This document shows, piece by piece, positions 22,026-34,980 of a stretch of 64,000 bases of DNA. The DNA is taken from positions 186,031,276 through 186,095,275 of the forward strand of contig NC_134087.1 of the NCBI RefSeq assembly GCF_000715075.1. Direction: 5' to 3'. This stretch comes from Nicotiana tabacum. Taxonomy: Eukaryota > Streptophyta > Magnoliopsida > Solanales > Solanaceae. The notes below the pieces were generated by a model. It made no database searches. It was not told where the DNA came from and saw nothing but the letters and a program-made list of their open reading frames with translations. The first letter of the stretch is position 1. Every line of letters starts with the position of its first letter. The position numbers were made by a program, and so were the translations under genes.

Positions 22026-23472
22026 ATGGCAAAGACTTCCAAAATCGTTTCCCAAATAGAAACTCCTTCTACTTTGCGACCGACCACTGAGGTCGAGGTG
22101 ACCGCACCGGGTGTAACAATTGATGAACCAGTAGCCAAACCTCCCTTGAAAATGTTCATCCCCGAGGGATGCTCAATCAATAATGATTTTAAAATTGAAA
22201 AACCTTCTTCGGTACAGGATCGGTGCAAAGAGGTATCGAGATACATCTATTCAATTACCGAAGAGGTCCTCCCTACGATTCAGAAAGATGCAACTGTGCC
22301 GATAAAAATATAGTGGTCCCCGACCCTGAAAAGGCCATTACCACCTATGTTGAGGCATATCTAAATGTTTACACTTATCCCTATACATAAGGACAGGTGG
22401 ACCCAGTCATAATAAACCTCTGCAAGAGGTACTGCCTCAGTCAGATTCACCCTTTCCTGTGGATAATTGTGATCCTCCTTCGGTTTTTTATGAACAAAAT
22501 TGATTCCTGTCGGTTCACTGTGGATCACCTGCTACGTTTGTACAGTTCCCAAATATTTTGAGGGGGGCTGATAAAGCTTGTGCGCCGGGCCAACAAAGCC
22601 CCGTTCTCTAGTAACGATGAGGACCTGGATCGAGGCTAGCAAGGCCTCTTTGTCCGAGTGAGGACTTCGGACTTGATTTCGGCAGAATGCATGCCATTCC
22701 CCAAGAAGTGGAATACAAGACGTAAATAGAACTTTCCTTCGAATGTTGATTTTATGTTTACTTCTCTTTTTATTGGTATTTGTGGTGGTGTAGCTGTCGC
22801 TTGGGTTCCAAATGATGTTCCTAGACTCAAAGAGTGGGTAGGTATCGTTTCACAGATGCCCTAGTCCGAGAGCTCATGGCACGAACTCTCGAAGGGCCAT
22901 TGGGAGGCCCGTTCCCATGGTAAGATCTCTTTCCCGATCAGGTTGTGTTAGGCCTCTCCTTTTATTATCAAGTCCTTATTTCCTTTATCCCTGTTGCAGG
23001 CTTGCCTAGGGATGTCAATCTTAGGCCTGCGGTTAGTAGCAAGGACTTGCATATGGAGTCTCCTTCTCCGATGCGGTCCAAAGAGAAGAAAAGAAATAGG
23101 GCTTCGAGTTCTCGAGCTCGGAGAAAAAGAAAATGAGAAGAAAGGCTGGTGTGTAAGCTAAAGGAGAGCACCAGCTCCTGAGTGCTCGACTCGAACTCAC
23201 TCTTCCAGCTCAGGGACGAGTCAAAGAAGGACGACCTTTTTCTGGCCCATGTGCCGCTTGTGCCCGAGGAATGGGTGGCAGCCGAGGGGGAAACAACGGA
23301 GGCCAATCCCCCTCAAGTTCAAGAGGTCGATGTAGCAGTGAGGGTTGAGAATCCCCAAGACGTCGATTCTTCTCTGCCTGGTGTCTTTGACATAACGGGA
23401 TCGCCTTCATTCACAAAATTGATGTTCGGTGAAACTCAAATCTTGAAGGAGCGATCGAATTAGGGGGTCCAT
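22026..23472 (+). pseudogene. TE2 antisense ORF, 5' segment with two introns
   Basis: Starts MAKTSKIVSQ and is open to 22313, with SSVQDRCKEVSRYIYSITEE typical of the plant retrotransposon antisense/gag-like family. Beyond a stop, homologous sequence continues in other frames. Candidate introns: 22722-22793 (72 bp, GTAAAT to GTAG; splicing joins WNTR to PVAWVPNDV in frame) and 22920-22999 (80 bp, GTAAGA to TTGCAG). A serine-rich basic stretch (23070-23136) and an acidic one (to 23460) follow. The segment is cut at 23472 by a solo LTR and resumes at 26189. The protein has no established function. Confidence 0.75.
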
Positions 23473-26188
23473 TGTCACGACCCAAACCGAAGGGCCATAA
23501 CGAGCACCCGGTGCCTTACTCAACCGAGTACCAACGCAACATATCTTTCTTATCATATTATCATGAGTAAATGAGCCAGAAAACTCGTCATGAGATAACA
23601 AGAATAGAACATAAGGGAATACTTAACATATGAAGACCTAACATGATATACAAACTTATATATGTGACATACGGGCCTATAAGGACGACATGACCATTAG
23701 TAAACTCGAAACATAGGCCGACAAGGCCATACAAGTATCCATACACCTGATATCTGTCTACAAGCCTCTAAGAGTATATAAAATCATAAAGGTCGGGACA
23801 GGTCCCCGCCATACCAATCAATACATATCCAAAGCATACTGACCAAATAGGAAACTCTGGAGCAAGTGAAGTGCACCAACACCTTCGCTGAGCTGATAGA
23901 TTATTAGGAGGACTGTCAACCTATCAATCGGGACCTGCGGGAATGAAACGCAGCGTTCCCAGGCAAAAGGGACGTCAATACGAATAAAGTACCGAATATG
24001 TTAGGCAGGAAAACATAAACAAGAACAGTAATGTAAAGAGAGAGATAAAGGAGATACAACCTGTAACATTTGAGTGCCTCTAGGGGCTATGATATGAAAT
24101 GCATAATACATATATATATACATAAATTTTTTAAAAACATTCGCCTCTGTGGGCATCATCATCATCATATCGTACTCGGCCTCAAAGAGGACTCGGTAAA
24201 AGCGTACCCGACCATCATAAGGTTCGGTAGAATCGTACCCGGCCACGTGGAGCTCGGTAAACCCAACTGATTAGTGGTTGCACAATAGGTGCCATACCCG
24301 GCCGACTATAGCGCGACTCGGTAGAGTAAAATAGATACATATATATAATGCATGCTCGACTCATGTAATCACGTTTTAACCCTTTCGGAGTGATGTAAGG
24401 TCATTGCACCTTCGATTAACATTATGGACATCCCTACCATCAATATGAACCTTAGTGGGATTTAAGGATCATACACACTTGTTTAGAATAACTTTATAAG
24501 GAAAGAACAACATGGACAACCTTAGTTTCTAGGAGTAGATCCGTTATGAATTAGCGTACCGTTTATGTTCATGTCACTTTAGATCATGCCAAAAGAAAGA
24601 AGTAAATGCATTAACATACCTTAAACCCATTGAGTCCTTAATCCCTTCCAAGCAACTCTTCAAACAATTCAACTCAATCTATCATAGTATAAGGAGATTC
24701 AAAATCAGTGTTGAGCAAAGGCTAAGTCTATAACTTAAGCTAGTAGCTCGTTTACGTAAATTTTGGCAGCATCTCCCTTGTAACAAGGGCATCCTCCAAT
24801 ACCATATACAAACAACAATGACCATAGCAATCCATCAATACATAATTATCAATATCAAGACATCATATAACAACAACAAGTCACAACTACATTACGACGA
24901 GCGGCAAGCTTCGATTGGAATCCGTATACCCCTTATCGATCCTTATAGACTTCGTACTTCAACATAAAAGTATCATTAACATGATAATGAAGTCATTAAT
25001 CAATAATTACATCTTATACCATATATTTATAACAACGAAAATAATCCAACACTTCAACTATCCTCAATTAGCAACTTTATTCACTAGTTCATGTCTAGCC
25101 CATCCATTTAACTTAATCAACATCAAGATAACCTTAGGCACAAGCAAGATCACAATATAAATACCTTATACAGTAACTTCAAGTCAAAATCCAAGTTATA
25201 TTCAGTTTACAACAACCCTCAATAGCAATACAACACCATAGAAGTGACTTAAGCTAATCCAAGTATTATCTTGTAGTTTATCATCCTAACAACTTAACCA
25301 ACATACGAGCAAGATTAAGCACAATTAGTAGGCTGTTATACTCACCTTATACAGCAGCAACAACTTGGAATTTCATCCAAATACAGCCCACAACAATCCT
25401 CAATGACAACACAACCTCAAAGAGGTGTTGTTCTTCACTAGAACTAAGTTTTGATGTTGAAATATGGTGTAATCACTTTGGAATCACTTCAAACCCTTGT
25501 GGTATATGTTTAGGAGGGTTAAGAGAAGTTTGGAGACGAATATTAGTTGAAAAATAAGAAAAAAAAGGTGTCCAAATCGTTTATAAATTGAAGTAGGTCA
25601 ACCACCGCCTAAGTGGGTCCTATTGGGAGCTGCTTGCACGGTCTCGCGAAAACGCGAATATCTCTCTACTCCGATGTCGTATTGACGAACAGTTTAATGC
25701 GTTAGAAATTATACTTGTAGACCTTCAATTTGGTAGGTATAACATCCCATGATTCCAAGTATATTTGGAGAAATGCTCAGATACATTTGACCTAAATTTC
25801 AACAAATTTATGAATGTAACTTGTGATGACCTTTGCCAACTCTTGTTCCACAACTTGCTTGCCTTCAAAATGTAGAAAATGAATATCATAAGACTAAAAT
25901 AACTCATAGAATAACCTCCTTATCATGTTAAGAACCCTAGTCTCACCCCAAAGTACATGTTATAACATTCCAAACTTGTCGACTTTTGACGAAACTTATT
26001 TTCTTCAATTGGTTTAGCTTCTAAGATTTCCAACCCTCTTGGTACTCGTTATTCATGATATTAAATATTTGTAACCTCCAAGGTAACATGATTAACTTAC
26101 TTTATTTTCTTCCAAATATAATCTCATTTCCGAGCTTACATCAATGACTTACGACGTACTCTCACGTATGAAAACTTGGGGTGTAACA
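23473..26188. mobile_element. Solo LTR inserted in the TE2 antisense ORF, 2.7 kb
   Basis: Begins TGTCACGACCC and ends GGGGTGTAACA, with TG/CA termini. The flanks TCCAT (23468-23472) and TCTAT (26189-26193) form a target duplication with one mismatch. No internal coding region, primer site or polypurine tract is present, so this is a single LTR left by recombination between the two LTRs of a longer element. The TGTCACGACCC start is shared with 58216-60999 and is common in solanaceous chromovirus-type LTRs (family knowledge, not tested). Confidence 0.82.
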
Positions 26189-26837
26189 TCTATGGAGCGG
26201 ATGATCCCCTCCAAAGCATTTTTGAGGGCGTGGATTCCACTGCCACAGAGAAAACCACCGGATTAGTTGACTTAAAAGTACCGAGGAAGAGTTTGTCCTT
26301 TGGGGCAGGTGGGCCTAATTCGAGCCTGATACTAGTCAACCGGTTCCCTTCCCTGAGTATAGATCCTGGTCGGAAGCGATCAATTATCATCAACATTCTG
26401 GAGAATTCTCGAGTTCTTTCCACACCTATTGGGGTAGCTAGTTACCTCCGGTGCCTGGTGACAGAAGAAGACCAGGCAAAAATAAACTAGGTGGATTCTC
26501 CGTGCATGTTCATAATATTCCTTCTCATATTTCCAGTCCTTGGTGCTTCACCATGAGACCTTGCTCCGGTACCGAGATGAGCTGAGCCAACTCGAGGCCG
26601 AAACCAAAGAGCTCGCTGAGAAGAGAGACATGTACAAACTCCTTAGTGAGCAACGTGAAGGAAAGGCTAAGAGTCTTCGGGTAGAGTTGGACGCGGCTGA
26701 GAAAGAACACGCTAACCAGGTGGAACAGGTAAAAATCTTTGAAGTTAGTGGCGATGAGTTAGACACGGTGACTAATAGTCAGAACCCGCAGGTCCAACAG
26801 ATGATTGATCGGATCGACCAGCTTCGGGTCGAGATGG
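26189..26837 (+). pseudogene. TE2 antisense ORF, middle coiled-coil segment
   Basis: Two open parts: 26176-26490 (SLILVNRFPSLSIDPGRKRS, EEDQAKIN) and 26540-26837 (LHHETLLRYRDELSQLEAET, heptad-rich, EKRDMYKLLSEQREGKAKSL). Between them lies a TTTCCAG acceptor-like site near 26527-26536, so an intron remnant is likely. The segment breaks exactly at the GATGG duplication of the Ogre-like insertion and continues at 43445. Confidence 0.75.
26833..26837. repeat. Ogre-like element target duplication GATGG (left)
   Basis: GATGG at 26833-26837 is repeated exactly at 43445-43449, just outside the LTR ends. Confidence 0.95.
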
Positions 26838-29800
26838 TGTTGACACCCAATTTTTTTCTGTATTTTTTATATGCAAAATGCCTTTAAAATAGCATGTATA
26901 TGCATATATAAATATACCATTTTTTTAAAAAGATTTAAATCAATTTACTGCCTTATTTTATTAAGAAAAACCCAATAATTATCCCCAAAATTATTATTTT
27001 TGTAATTTATTTATTGGACTCTCATATTTATACTAAAATATAGCTAGTATGATTTTTGCACATTTTTACAAATTTATTTAGTATTTTTAAAGCCAAATTG
27101 CATATAATTGCAATATTAGCCTATTTTAAGATTTAATTATGTTTATAATTACAAAAGTGAGTCCAGTATTTTTAATTTAGTATTTATATATTATTAATTA
27201 ATTTACTACCTTTAATTTGTTTCCAGAAATTATTTTACTATTTTTTATAAAATAAATAAGGGAAAAGTGGCTATTTAAATACTAGCCCTACTTACTTCAA
27301 TTTTAGCCTAAATTCTGCCTCAATTAAACCCAAATGAACCCCAGCCCAATTCCTAAAATTACCCGACCCACAACCCATTTGAATGACCCGCCCGGCTCCC
27401 CTTTTAATCCAGGCCGTTGATCGAAATGATCAACGACCACATTTCGACCTTTCTTTTTTTAATTCACCAACCCCACTAACCCTAAGTCATTTTCACCTAC
27501 CCGCCGCCTTTGAAACCCTTCAATCTCTCAAACTCTCTCGAGTCTTCTCAGAACCCTAGCCGCCTCTTACCGCTTCCACCCTGAAATCCACCGGAATCCA
27601 TGGCTTCCATGGCTATGGGAGTCTTATACCTACCTCCTGTTGCTCTTACACACCTGATCTCTGAAGATTCAAGGCCTGACCTTGAAGGTTTGTACCCAAA
27701 CCTCTATCGATTCGAGGTTCCACGGCCATCTCCGGCCTTGCTCCGGCGTACCATGGTTGTTTGAGCCTGATCCTGACCACTCTGGCTTAGATCGGTGACT
27801 TTTCAAAGCCTTTCTCATTTCTAGGGTCCTTTTGAAATACTAACCCTTCGAGTTTTTTCCGATTCCCTTAGATCTGTTCCAGATCCATGCTTTCCTTAAG
27901 GTCTTAAACGTTTTCCTGACTTTTCTTTCAAAAAACTACTTTCAAAATCTTTCTTTTCCGATCTAGGGTTTTCTGAAAGTATTTAAGTGTTTTCTAACTT
28001 TCCTTTTCCTTTTATGTGTATTTGCTTCAACTGGGTTCTTGTATTTTCTTCTACCATGTTCTTACGTGCTTCTTCTGCTGTATATTCCTATACTATGTTC
28101 TCGTATGCTTTTCTACTGTGTGCTTTCTCTACTGTGTTCTGATATGTTTCTCCTACTATATTTTCTTACTAAATTCTTAAGTTTCCTTTTTAAGTTCCTT
28201 TTACTGAGCTCTGTTTAAAGTTTCTTCTAAAATTTCTTAGCATGCTTCTTCTACTGTTCTTATCAGTCTTCTCTATTTTGTTTCGTATTAGCTTCTTCTA
28301 CTCTATTTTTCTTTGAATTCTACTACTATGTTCTGCGTGTTACTTGCTATCATTGTTTTCTCATGAGTTTCTGCTGCTGAAAGAAACATGCAAGAGGTTT
28401 CATAGAACTGAAACCTCTGAGCCTGTTTCGATTACTTGCCTTCTCATCTCTGTACTTGATTCAAGGTGGAAACCCTAGAATTCGGGGGTTCTGCCAAGTT
28501 TGATTATGTGATTTAATTGACTTTGAATCCCTTAATTATTGGAAGTCTTGTGTAATTGATTGACAATCAGTTCCTTGACTATTTTCTTACCTTATTTCTT
28601 CATGATTTTCACACTATAAAAGGCACAACCCTTTTTCACAAAGAGGACATCATAATCCTTCTGAACTCATACTCTCTTACAATAACTTTCTCTTCTTGTC
28701 TGCATTGTGGCTTGTTTACAAGACCTACTACTTTTCTTTGTTTGTTTCCTTTGAAACTGGTATGTCCTGATTTAAGCTTCAGCACCACAACAATGTGTTT
28801 ATTTACAGTCTTTGTATTCATGTCTACTTTACTGCTTTCTGTAGAGTTAAACATTTAAATTAGTATGCTTATGTCCTACTGCCTATTTCTACTATGAATC
28901 ATCGCTCCCTATTTCCCTTTATGTGCTTTGAGTTATAGTTTAAAACATGACAATATTCAAGTTATTGTCTATGGATTGAACTTGATCCCTTAGAGGATCC
29001 TAACCTCTAAACAATGTGTTCTAACAGGCTTATGGGTGTGCCAGCATTTGTCATTGTTGGGTATGCCCACTAGCTTGTCCTTGCCTCCTTACCACGTCCC
29101 CATTCCCTATACCCCTATGTGTATTAATGTAAACTGTTTCCCTTCCCCTTTCCCCTTTTCAGAATTCTGCACTTGCACCCTCTCTTAGTCTCTAAATTCT
29201 GCCCCCTCTTGTGAGACTTGCCTTGGGACCTTGAGTTCTCTCTGAACTTGGACACTTGAGGGCTGGCCCTTCCACACTGCACTATATCTTCATCTATAAT
29301 GCATTTGGGTGTGAGCACTGCCCGGAGTCCATATGAGGCTCTTAAGGAACTCTGACACATCCAAATGGGAGAAAGGCTTTGAAATAAGATCTCTTAGAAT
29401 TGGTTTACTTCATACTTCAAACAGGAAGTCTGAATCAGGCTCTCCTTGGTTGTACTTTTTCTGATTGTATTTTTTCTTTACTTTACTCTTTCTCGGCTGT
29501 AATAACTTTATAATCAAACTCTCGGGGATGGCTAGTGAAAAGGGAGGGGTAACTATGTATGCAAAAAGGGGTCAATAACCTGCCTATATGAGTTTATGAA
29601 TTCTTGCATTCTCTTATAAACACCATGTCTATAGGAATGTTGCATTCTCATATAGATACCATGTCTTTAAGAATTTCTGCATTCTCATGTATAGATACCA
29701 TGCCTATAGGTTATTTCTGAATTTCTGCATATTATATAGATATCCTGCTTATAGGAATTTCTGAATTTCTGCATATCATATAGATATCCTGCCTATAGGT

Positions 29801-31135
29801 TCTTTCTGAATCTTGCATATGCATTCCTCATTAGGCAAACATGTTTATAGGTCTTAAATAATCAACCGCAATTAGATATAATGTTCATAGGCTTTAAACG
29901 AAATTCAGCATCTAGATGCCATGCCTATAGGATTTCAACATTTTTTACTATGTTTATAAAAGTGTACAAAATCGACAACACATAGAAAGCATGCCTATAG
30001 GAGCTTTAATCGAATCTGAACTGCTTCACTCGTTTATAAGTCTAAAACCAGTAACAATGTCGCGTGCTCTTTTGCTTAAACTCGCCTTTCTTTAATAGCA
30101 GACGATTTTTCTTAAATCAGTATGTATTCATGTTTCCTTCATTGTTTCTAGAATCAGTAGATATCATGCCTATAGGGTCTTCATCTAACACTTAGGCAAG
30201 CCATAGGGTGAAAGTTTATAAACTGAATCAGATTTTATATGCTACAACCAGCAGGCAGGCTTGATTCGGGCTTCTTATCTGAAATATGTAATAAATTAGT
30301 CTGCCTCGATCCTTTAAGTTTTATCAGACTCTAAATAGTATGTGTAAGTCATGCTAACTACTTGCTTTTCTCTGCTTAAAGGAGGTCTGTTTGAGCCTTT
30401 TCATTTGTTTTTATGCTTCCCCATACTCGCCATATATGTTTTGTTTGTTGCCTTAGTATTTTTACCTTTTGAAACCATAAGTAAGCCCAATATCCCTCCC
30501 CTTTAGGATTAGTAGTCCCAAATGCCTCCGGAACTGATAGGATTGGGGCGGGTAATAGCTTGCAATAAGTAAACGAGACCATTTCGCGCTTTAATACCTC
30601 AATGGGGTGGGAAAGGATAGATATGGATATGATGACCACGCAATAACATCTCGCGTAACCCCTCATTGAGGAGTGATTATCGGATGTTGTGTGGAGTGAT
30701 CCATATTATTTACAAACTTAGGACCCCTTTTCCTTTATTTATTTGTTTCGTTCTCAAATTTCAAACTATCTTCTTTAAAAAAAATCAGCTTTTCTTTTAG
30801 TTCTTTTAACTTCACCTATTTTGTAACCATTACGTGAAAATCCCCTCTTGTTTGAAGTTCTTATTTGCCTACGTGTTATTTGTACCTAAAGTCACAACAA
30901 TGGTTTGGCTGGGAACCACACTAGTGGATCTTGAGGGGTGCCTAATACCTTCCCCTTGGGATAATTTCAAGCCCTTACCCAATCTCTGGTTGTTCAAATC
31001 AAACCTTTCTTAGTGTCCTAATACACTTAAATCATTAGGTGGCGGCTCTTCAATTCAAACCCAATTCCCGAAAGGGAACGAGTTGTCCTCCCAAATATCA
31101 TAAACCCGATTTCGCGAGAAAAAGGGGGCGTGATA
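26838..31135 (+). repeat. Ogre-like 5' LTR, 4.3 kb
   Basis: Starts TGTTGACACCC and ends GCGTGATA, where the 3' LTR has GCGCGACA, so the terminal CA has decayed to TA. It carries a TATAAAA box at 28615-28621, the likely promoter, and a region of degenerate repeats with the palindrome CCTATAGG (about 29575-30180). Relative to the 3' LTR it lacks 524 bp after about 28519. The ORF at 28556-28858 recurs in the 3' LTR only because the LTRs are copies; it has no protein signature. Confidence 0.92.
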
Positions 31136-31138
31136 GCA

Positions 31139-31156
31139 TGACGACTCTGCTGGGGA
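31139..31156 (+). promoter_or_regulatory. Ogre-like primer-binding site, tRNA-Arg type
   Basis: TGACGACTCTGCTGGGGA shortly after the 5' LTR. It agrees with most positions of the complement of the plant tRNA-Arg(ACG) 3' end (TGGCGACTCC...), the primer typical of Ogre. Confidence 0.7.
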
Positions 31157-31860
31157 TTTCTTTTAGGATTTTACCATTTTAGGCTATTATTGTGACTTTA
31201 CGCTTCTCTATATGTCTTTATTTGCTTAATGCCTTTAAGTATTTAATTCCCTCTCCTATTAAAAAACTGACTTGTCTTTTGTTTCTTTCCTTTATTTCTT
31301 TTACTGCTTTCCTTTACTACTTTCCTTTATTACTGCTTTAAATTATGAAGAATTGTTGTAATTACTTCATAACGTGCAAATACATGACAACTTGTTTTAA
31401 TTATTGCATAAGCATATTTTCAACATCATATTCCACTCGTGCCAAACAAATACCATAGCAACACTTATAATGAGTGGTTGTGCTCTTCCAATAGTATCAC
31501 CTTTTAAATCCGGCAAAGGCATATTTGCGGTAAAACCAGTCGATCAACGGTGTAGTAGACGGTTCTGTACCTTTCCCTCTTGAGTTGTCCTCTCAAGGGT
31601 ACCAGTCTAAAACCCTCATAGAAACCTTACTCTGTTTAATTGTGCATGCATCATGGTCAAACCTAGCCGAGTCAGTTATGTGTTCTGCATAATGACTCCT
31701 TAAGATAGCTTTGTCCAAAGTCCACTGGGTTTTTCCAAAACCCAAACGGACACTACCACGTTTTGTGCATTTATTTGGAGAACTAAATATTTTTATGCCA
31801 ATTATTGATATTTAATAGTCAAGTCTAGTGGGGGTAGGGTCTTCACCCTTTTGTTTTGCA

Positions 31861-32185
31861 GAAAACGAAGAACGAGGTCCCTAACTTTGGTATGGTTAGC
31901 ATACCCTCACTCTTGCTAGACTGGTAGAGGAGTCTTCCATCAAATGACCAAATCAATGAGTGAAAAGAAAGGGCCGCCAAAGCTAGCGAAAAGTTGGAAT
32001 ATTTGAAATACAGTCTGCTGGAATTGGAAGGAAAAGCGAGGAAAAGAGTCACCGACTGCCAGAACGCTGAGGGAAACGAAGGAGAACACCTGGCAAAGGC
32101 ATGTTTACTAGCGAACCTACGCGAACTAGAGGATCTAATCAACGAGAGCATTCAACCTGAGGAAGGTCCTTGTGGGACCAAATAG
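31861..32185 (+). pseudogene. Ogre-like ORF1-type remnant
   Basis: After a TTGTTTTGCAG acceptor-like site near 31851-31860, a charged helical segment can be read (31994-32185, with LLELEGKARKRVTDCQNAEG and LANLRELEDLINES). Ogre elements carry an extra ORF upstream of gag; this may be its remnant or the end of gag. Stops precede it and no catalytic motif is present. The 31160-31850 stretch before it is non-coding leader. Confidence 0.4.
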
Positions 32186-32880
32186 ATAGGAATTTTTCTT
32201 TTGCTTTAAGAAATGCAATTAGGCCAATGGCTAGTAGTGGCATTTATTTCCTATTTATTTAGTGTCGATTTGGGATTCATCTTATTTTCTATCAATAAAA
32301 TGAGGCATTTAGCATTCTGAGTTCTCCAAAATAATTTGTCGCTAGGCCTACCTCGGGCACAAAGAGGTCCCCAAATTAGGACACGATTTATATTCTCGCA
32401 CTATGTGTTTAAATATTGCAATGCTTTTTATAAACCTCACTAACTTGTTACCTTTTGTTTATTATTCCTCCTCCCCAAAGGTTAGTTTGTGCACTCTGGC
32501 ATCATCATCATATTCCACGAGATCCAGGGGCCCTCCACCTACTCCCCCTCTTAGTCCTATTAGAAACAATGACATGGACAGTTATGTTGTTCTAAAGGAG
32601 GAGGGGGAGGAAGGCCCTTCCATACAGGCAGTAAACAGAGGAGCATGCCTCAATAACTGGACCATCAGAACTACCAGAACCCGGAAAGCCTCGGGGTAGC
32701 AAGGCTGAACAAGCATCATGCACTATCTTTTATTTTTACTAGTTGACTTTCCTTTCGCATTTTAAAATTTCGTAATAAGATCTTCAATGTTCAAAACAGT
32801 TGTGGAATTTATCAAAGCATTTCGATTTTCCCTATAAATCTTACTCTTATTATTTTCTCTCATTACTTTACTTATACATC
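32186..32880 (+). other. Ogre-like interior, gag/protease absent
   Basis: A short acidic segment (32574-32690, YVVLKEEGEEGPS and RGACLNNWT) is readable. No gag domain, zinc knuckle or protease Asp motif was found, although both should lie before RT. This points to an internal deletion. Confidence 0.5.
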
Positions 32881-32907
32881 CTTACTATTACATATCTTGA
32901 TGAACCA

Positions 32908-34500
32908 ATGGCTGTGACATGCAACGAGACAACGCAACAAACGGACATAGATTCAGAGGAAGATGATATACCAGAAGAGATTGTTAAAGAAGTCGAGAAC
33001 TTTGAGAACAGGCTGAAGTCCAACCTGGACAAGACTGAGATTGTTAACCTGGGAGATGCAAAAATGTCAAAGAAACACGAATCAGCGTTCACTTATCACC
33101 GTCAGAAAAGGAAGAGTACACAGAATTTCTAAGAGAATATGAGGACATATTCGCCTGGTCATATGATGACATAACTAGTCTGAGCACATCTATTGTGGCC
33201 CACAAACTGCCAACTGATCCGACATGTCCGCCGGTAAAGCAAAAACTCAGAAAGTTCAAGCCTGATATGAGTTTGAAAATCAAAGAAGAAGTCACTAAGC
33301 AGGTCAAAGCCAAGGTTCTCAGGGTAGTAGAATATCCAACGTGGTTATCCAATATTGTGTCGGTACCAAAGAAGGACGGGAAGGTCAGGGTCTGTGTCGA
33401 CTACCAGGATCTCAACCGGGCCAGTCCAAAAGATGACTTCCCCTTCCTGAACATACACATCTTGATCGACAATTGCGCCAAGCATGAGTTGTAGTCATTT
33501 GTAGATTCTTTTGCGAGGTATCATCAGATCTGGATGAATGAAGAAGATGCTGAAAAAATGGCTTTCATTACGCCGTGGGGGATATACTATTACAAGATGA
33601 TGCCATTTGGATTAAAGAATATTGGGGCCACCTACATGAGGGCCGTGACCACCATTTTCCACGATATGATACACAAGGAGATCGAAGTATATGTAGACGA
33701 TGTTATCATCAAGTCCAAGAAAGCCACTGATCACATGGAAGATTTGAGGAAGTTCTTCAATAGACTGAGAAGGTACAACCTAAAACTGAATCCCGCGAAG
33801 TGCGCATTTGGGGTTCCTGCCGGAAAACTACTTGGGTTCATTGTAAGTCGCCGAGGAATAGAACTGGATCCATCAAAGGTCAAAGCTATTCAAGAACTGC
33901 CACCACCAAAGAACAAGAAGGACGTAATGAGCTTCTTGGGGAGACTCAACTACATCAGCCGGTTCATAGCACAATCTACTATCATCTGTGAGCCAATCTT
34001 TAAGATGTTGAAAAAGCACGTCGCTACCAAATGGTCTGATGACTGCCAAAAGGCCGTCGACATAATTAAGAAGTACCTATCACCACCACCAGTTTTGGTC
34101 CCGCCCGAGCCGGGTAAACCTCTATTACTCTACCTCGCAGTATTAGATGGAGCGTTCGGTTGCGTTCTGGGTCAGCATGATGAAACAGGGAGGAAGGAGC
34201 AGGACATCTATTACCTCAGTAAGAAGTTCATCTCGTACGAGGCTCGGTATTCTCTGTTAGAGTGCACCTATTGTGCTTTGACTTGGGTAGCTCAGAAGTT
34301 GAGGCACTACTTCTGTGCCTATACTACATATCTCATATCAAGGATGGATCCCTTGAAGTACATCTTTCAGAAGCCCATGCCCACTGGCAAGCTGGCCAAG
34401 TGGCAAATCCTATTGAGTGAATTTGACATTGTCTACGCGACTTAGAAAGCAATCAAAGGACAGGCACTAGCATATCACCTTGTTGAAAATCCGGTGGACG
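32908..34500 (+). pseudogene. Ogre-like reverse transcriptase and RNase H
   Basis: An acidic linker (MAVTCNETTQQ; EEIVKEVENFENR) leads into RT. Motifs: NIVSVPKKDGKVRVCVDYQD, FITPWGIYYYKMMPFGLKNI, YVDDVIIKSKK with the catalytic Asp pair (near 33700), and FGVPAGKLLGFIVSRRGIEL. RNase H follows with LLYLAVLDGAFGCVLGQHDE and KWQILLSEFDIVYAT. The frame is single from 33195 to 34445 apart from TAG at 33492-33494, where relatives have Gln, just upstream of the first catalytic Asp (SFVDSF). The next TAG is at 34443-34445, and a TAA follows near 34504. This is the best preserved pol in the window. Confidence 0.9.
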
Positions 34501-34559
34501 GATAATACGAATCCCTAAAAACATATTTTCCTGATGAAGAGGTATCATTCATAGGAGAA

Positions 34560-34980
34560 GATATAGCAGAGTCCTATGATGGTTGGAGAATGTTTTTTCG
34601 ATGGAGCAACAAATTTCAAAGGAGTTGGCATAGGAGCGGTCCTAGTATCAGAAATCGGTCAGCATTATCCAGTGTCTGCCAAACTCAGGTTTCCCTGCAC
34701 CAACAATATGGCCGAGTATGAAGCCTGCATCTTAGGGATCAAAATGGTCATTGACATGAACATTCAAGAGTTTCTAGTAATTGGAGACTCGGACTTGATT
34801 ATACATCAGGTACGAGAAGAATAGGCAACTAAGAATTCCAAAATACTCCCTTATCTGCATCATGTACAGGAATTGAGAAAGAGGTTCACAAAGATAGAGT
34901 TCCAGCATGTTCCCAGAGTCCAGAATGAGTTTTCTGATGCATTGGCTACCCTATCATCCATGATACAACATCCGGATAAG
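34560..34980 (+). pseudogene. Ogre-like second (archaeal-like) RNase H
   Basis: FFDGAT (Asp), NNMAEYEACILG (Glu), GDSDLIIHQV (Asp) and QNEFSDALATL (Asp) supply the four metal ligands. A T run of six (34593-34598) adds one base relative to the frame of the preceding RNase H, so the join is frameshifted. A TAG at 34822-34824 stands where the family has Trp. Confidence 0.82.

Noticed and set aside
28556..28858. 100-codon ORF conserved at 40838-41140
   Set aside because: Conserved because the two LTRs are copies of each other; it lies just after the LTR TATA box and has no protein features.
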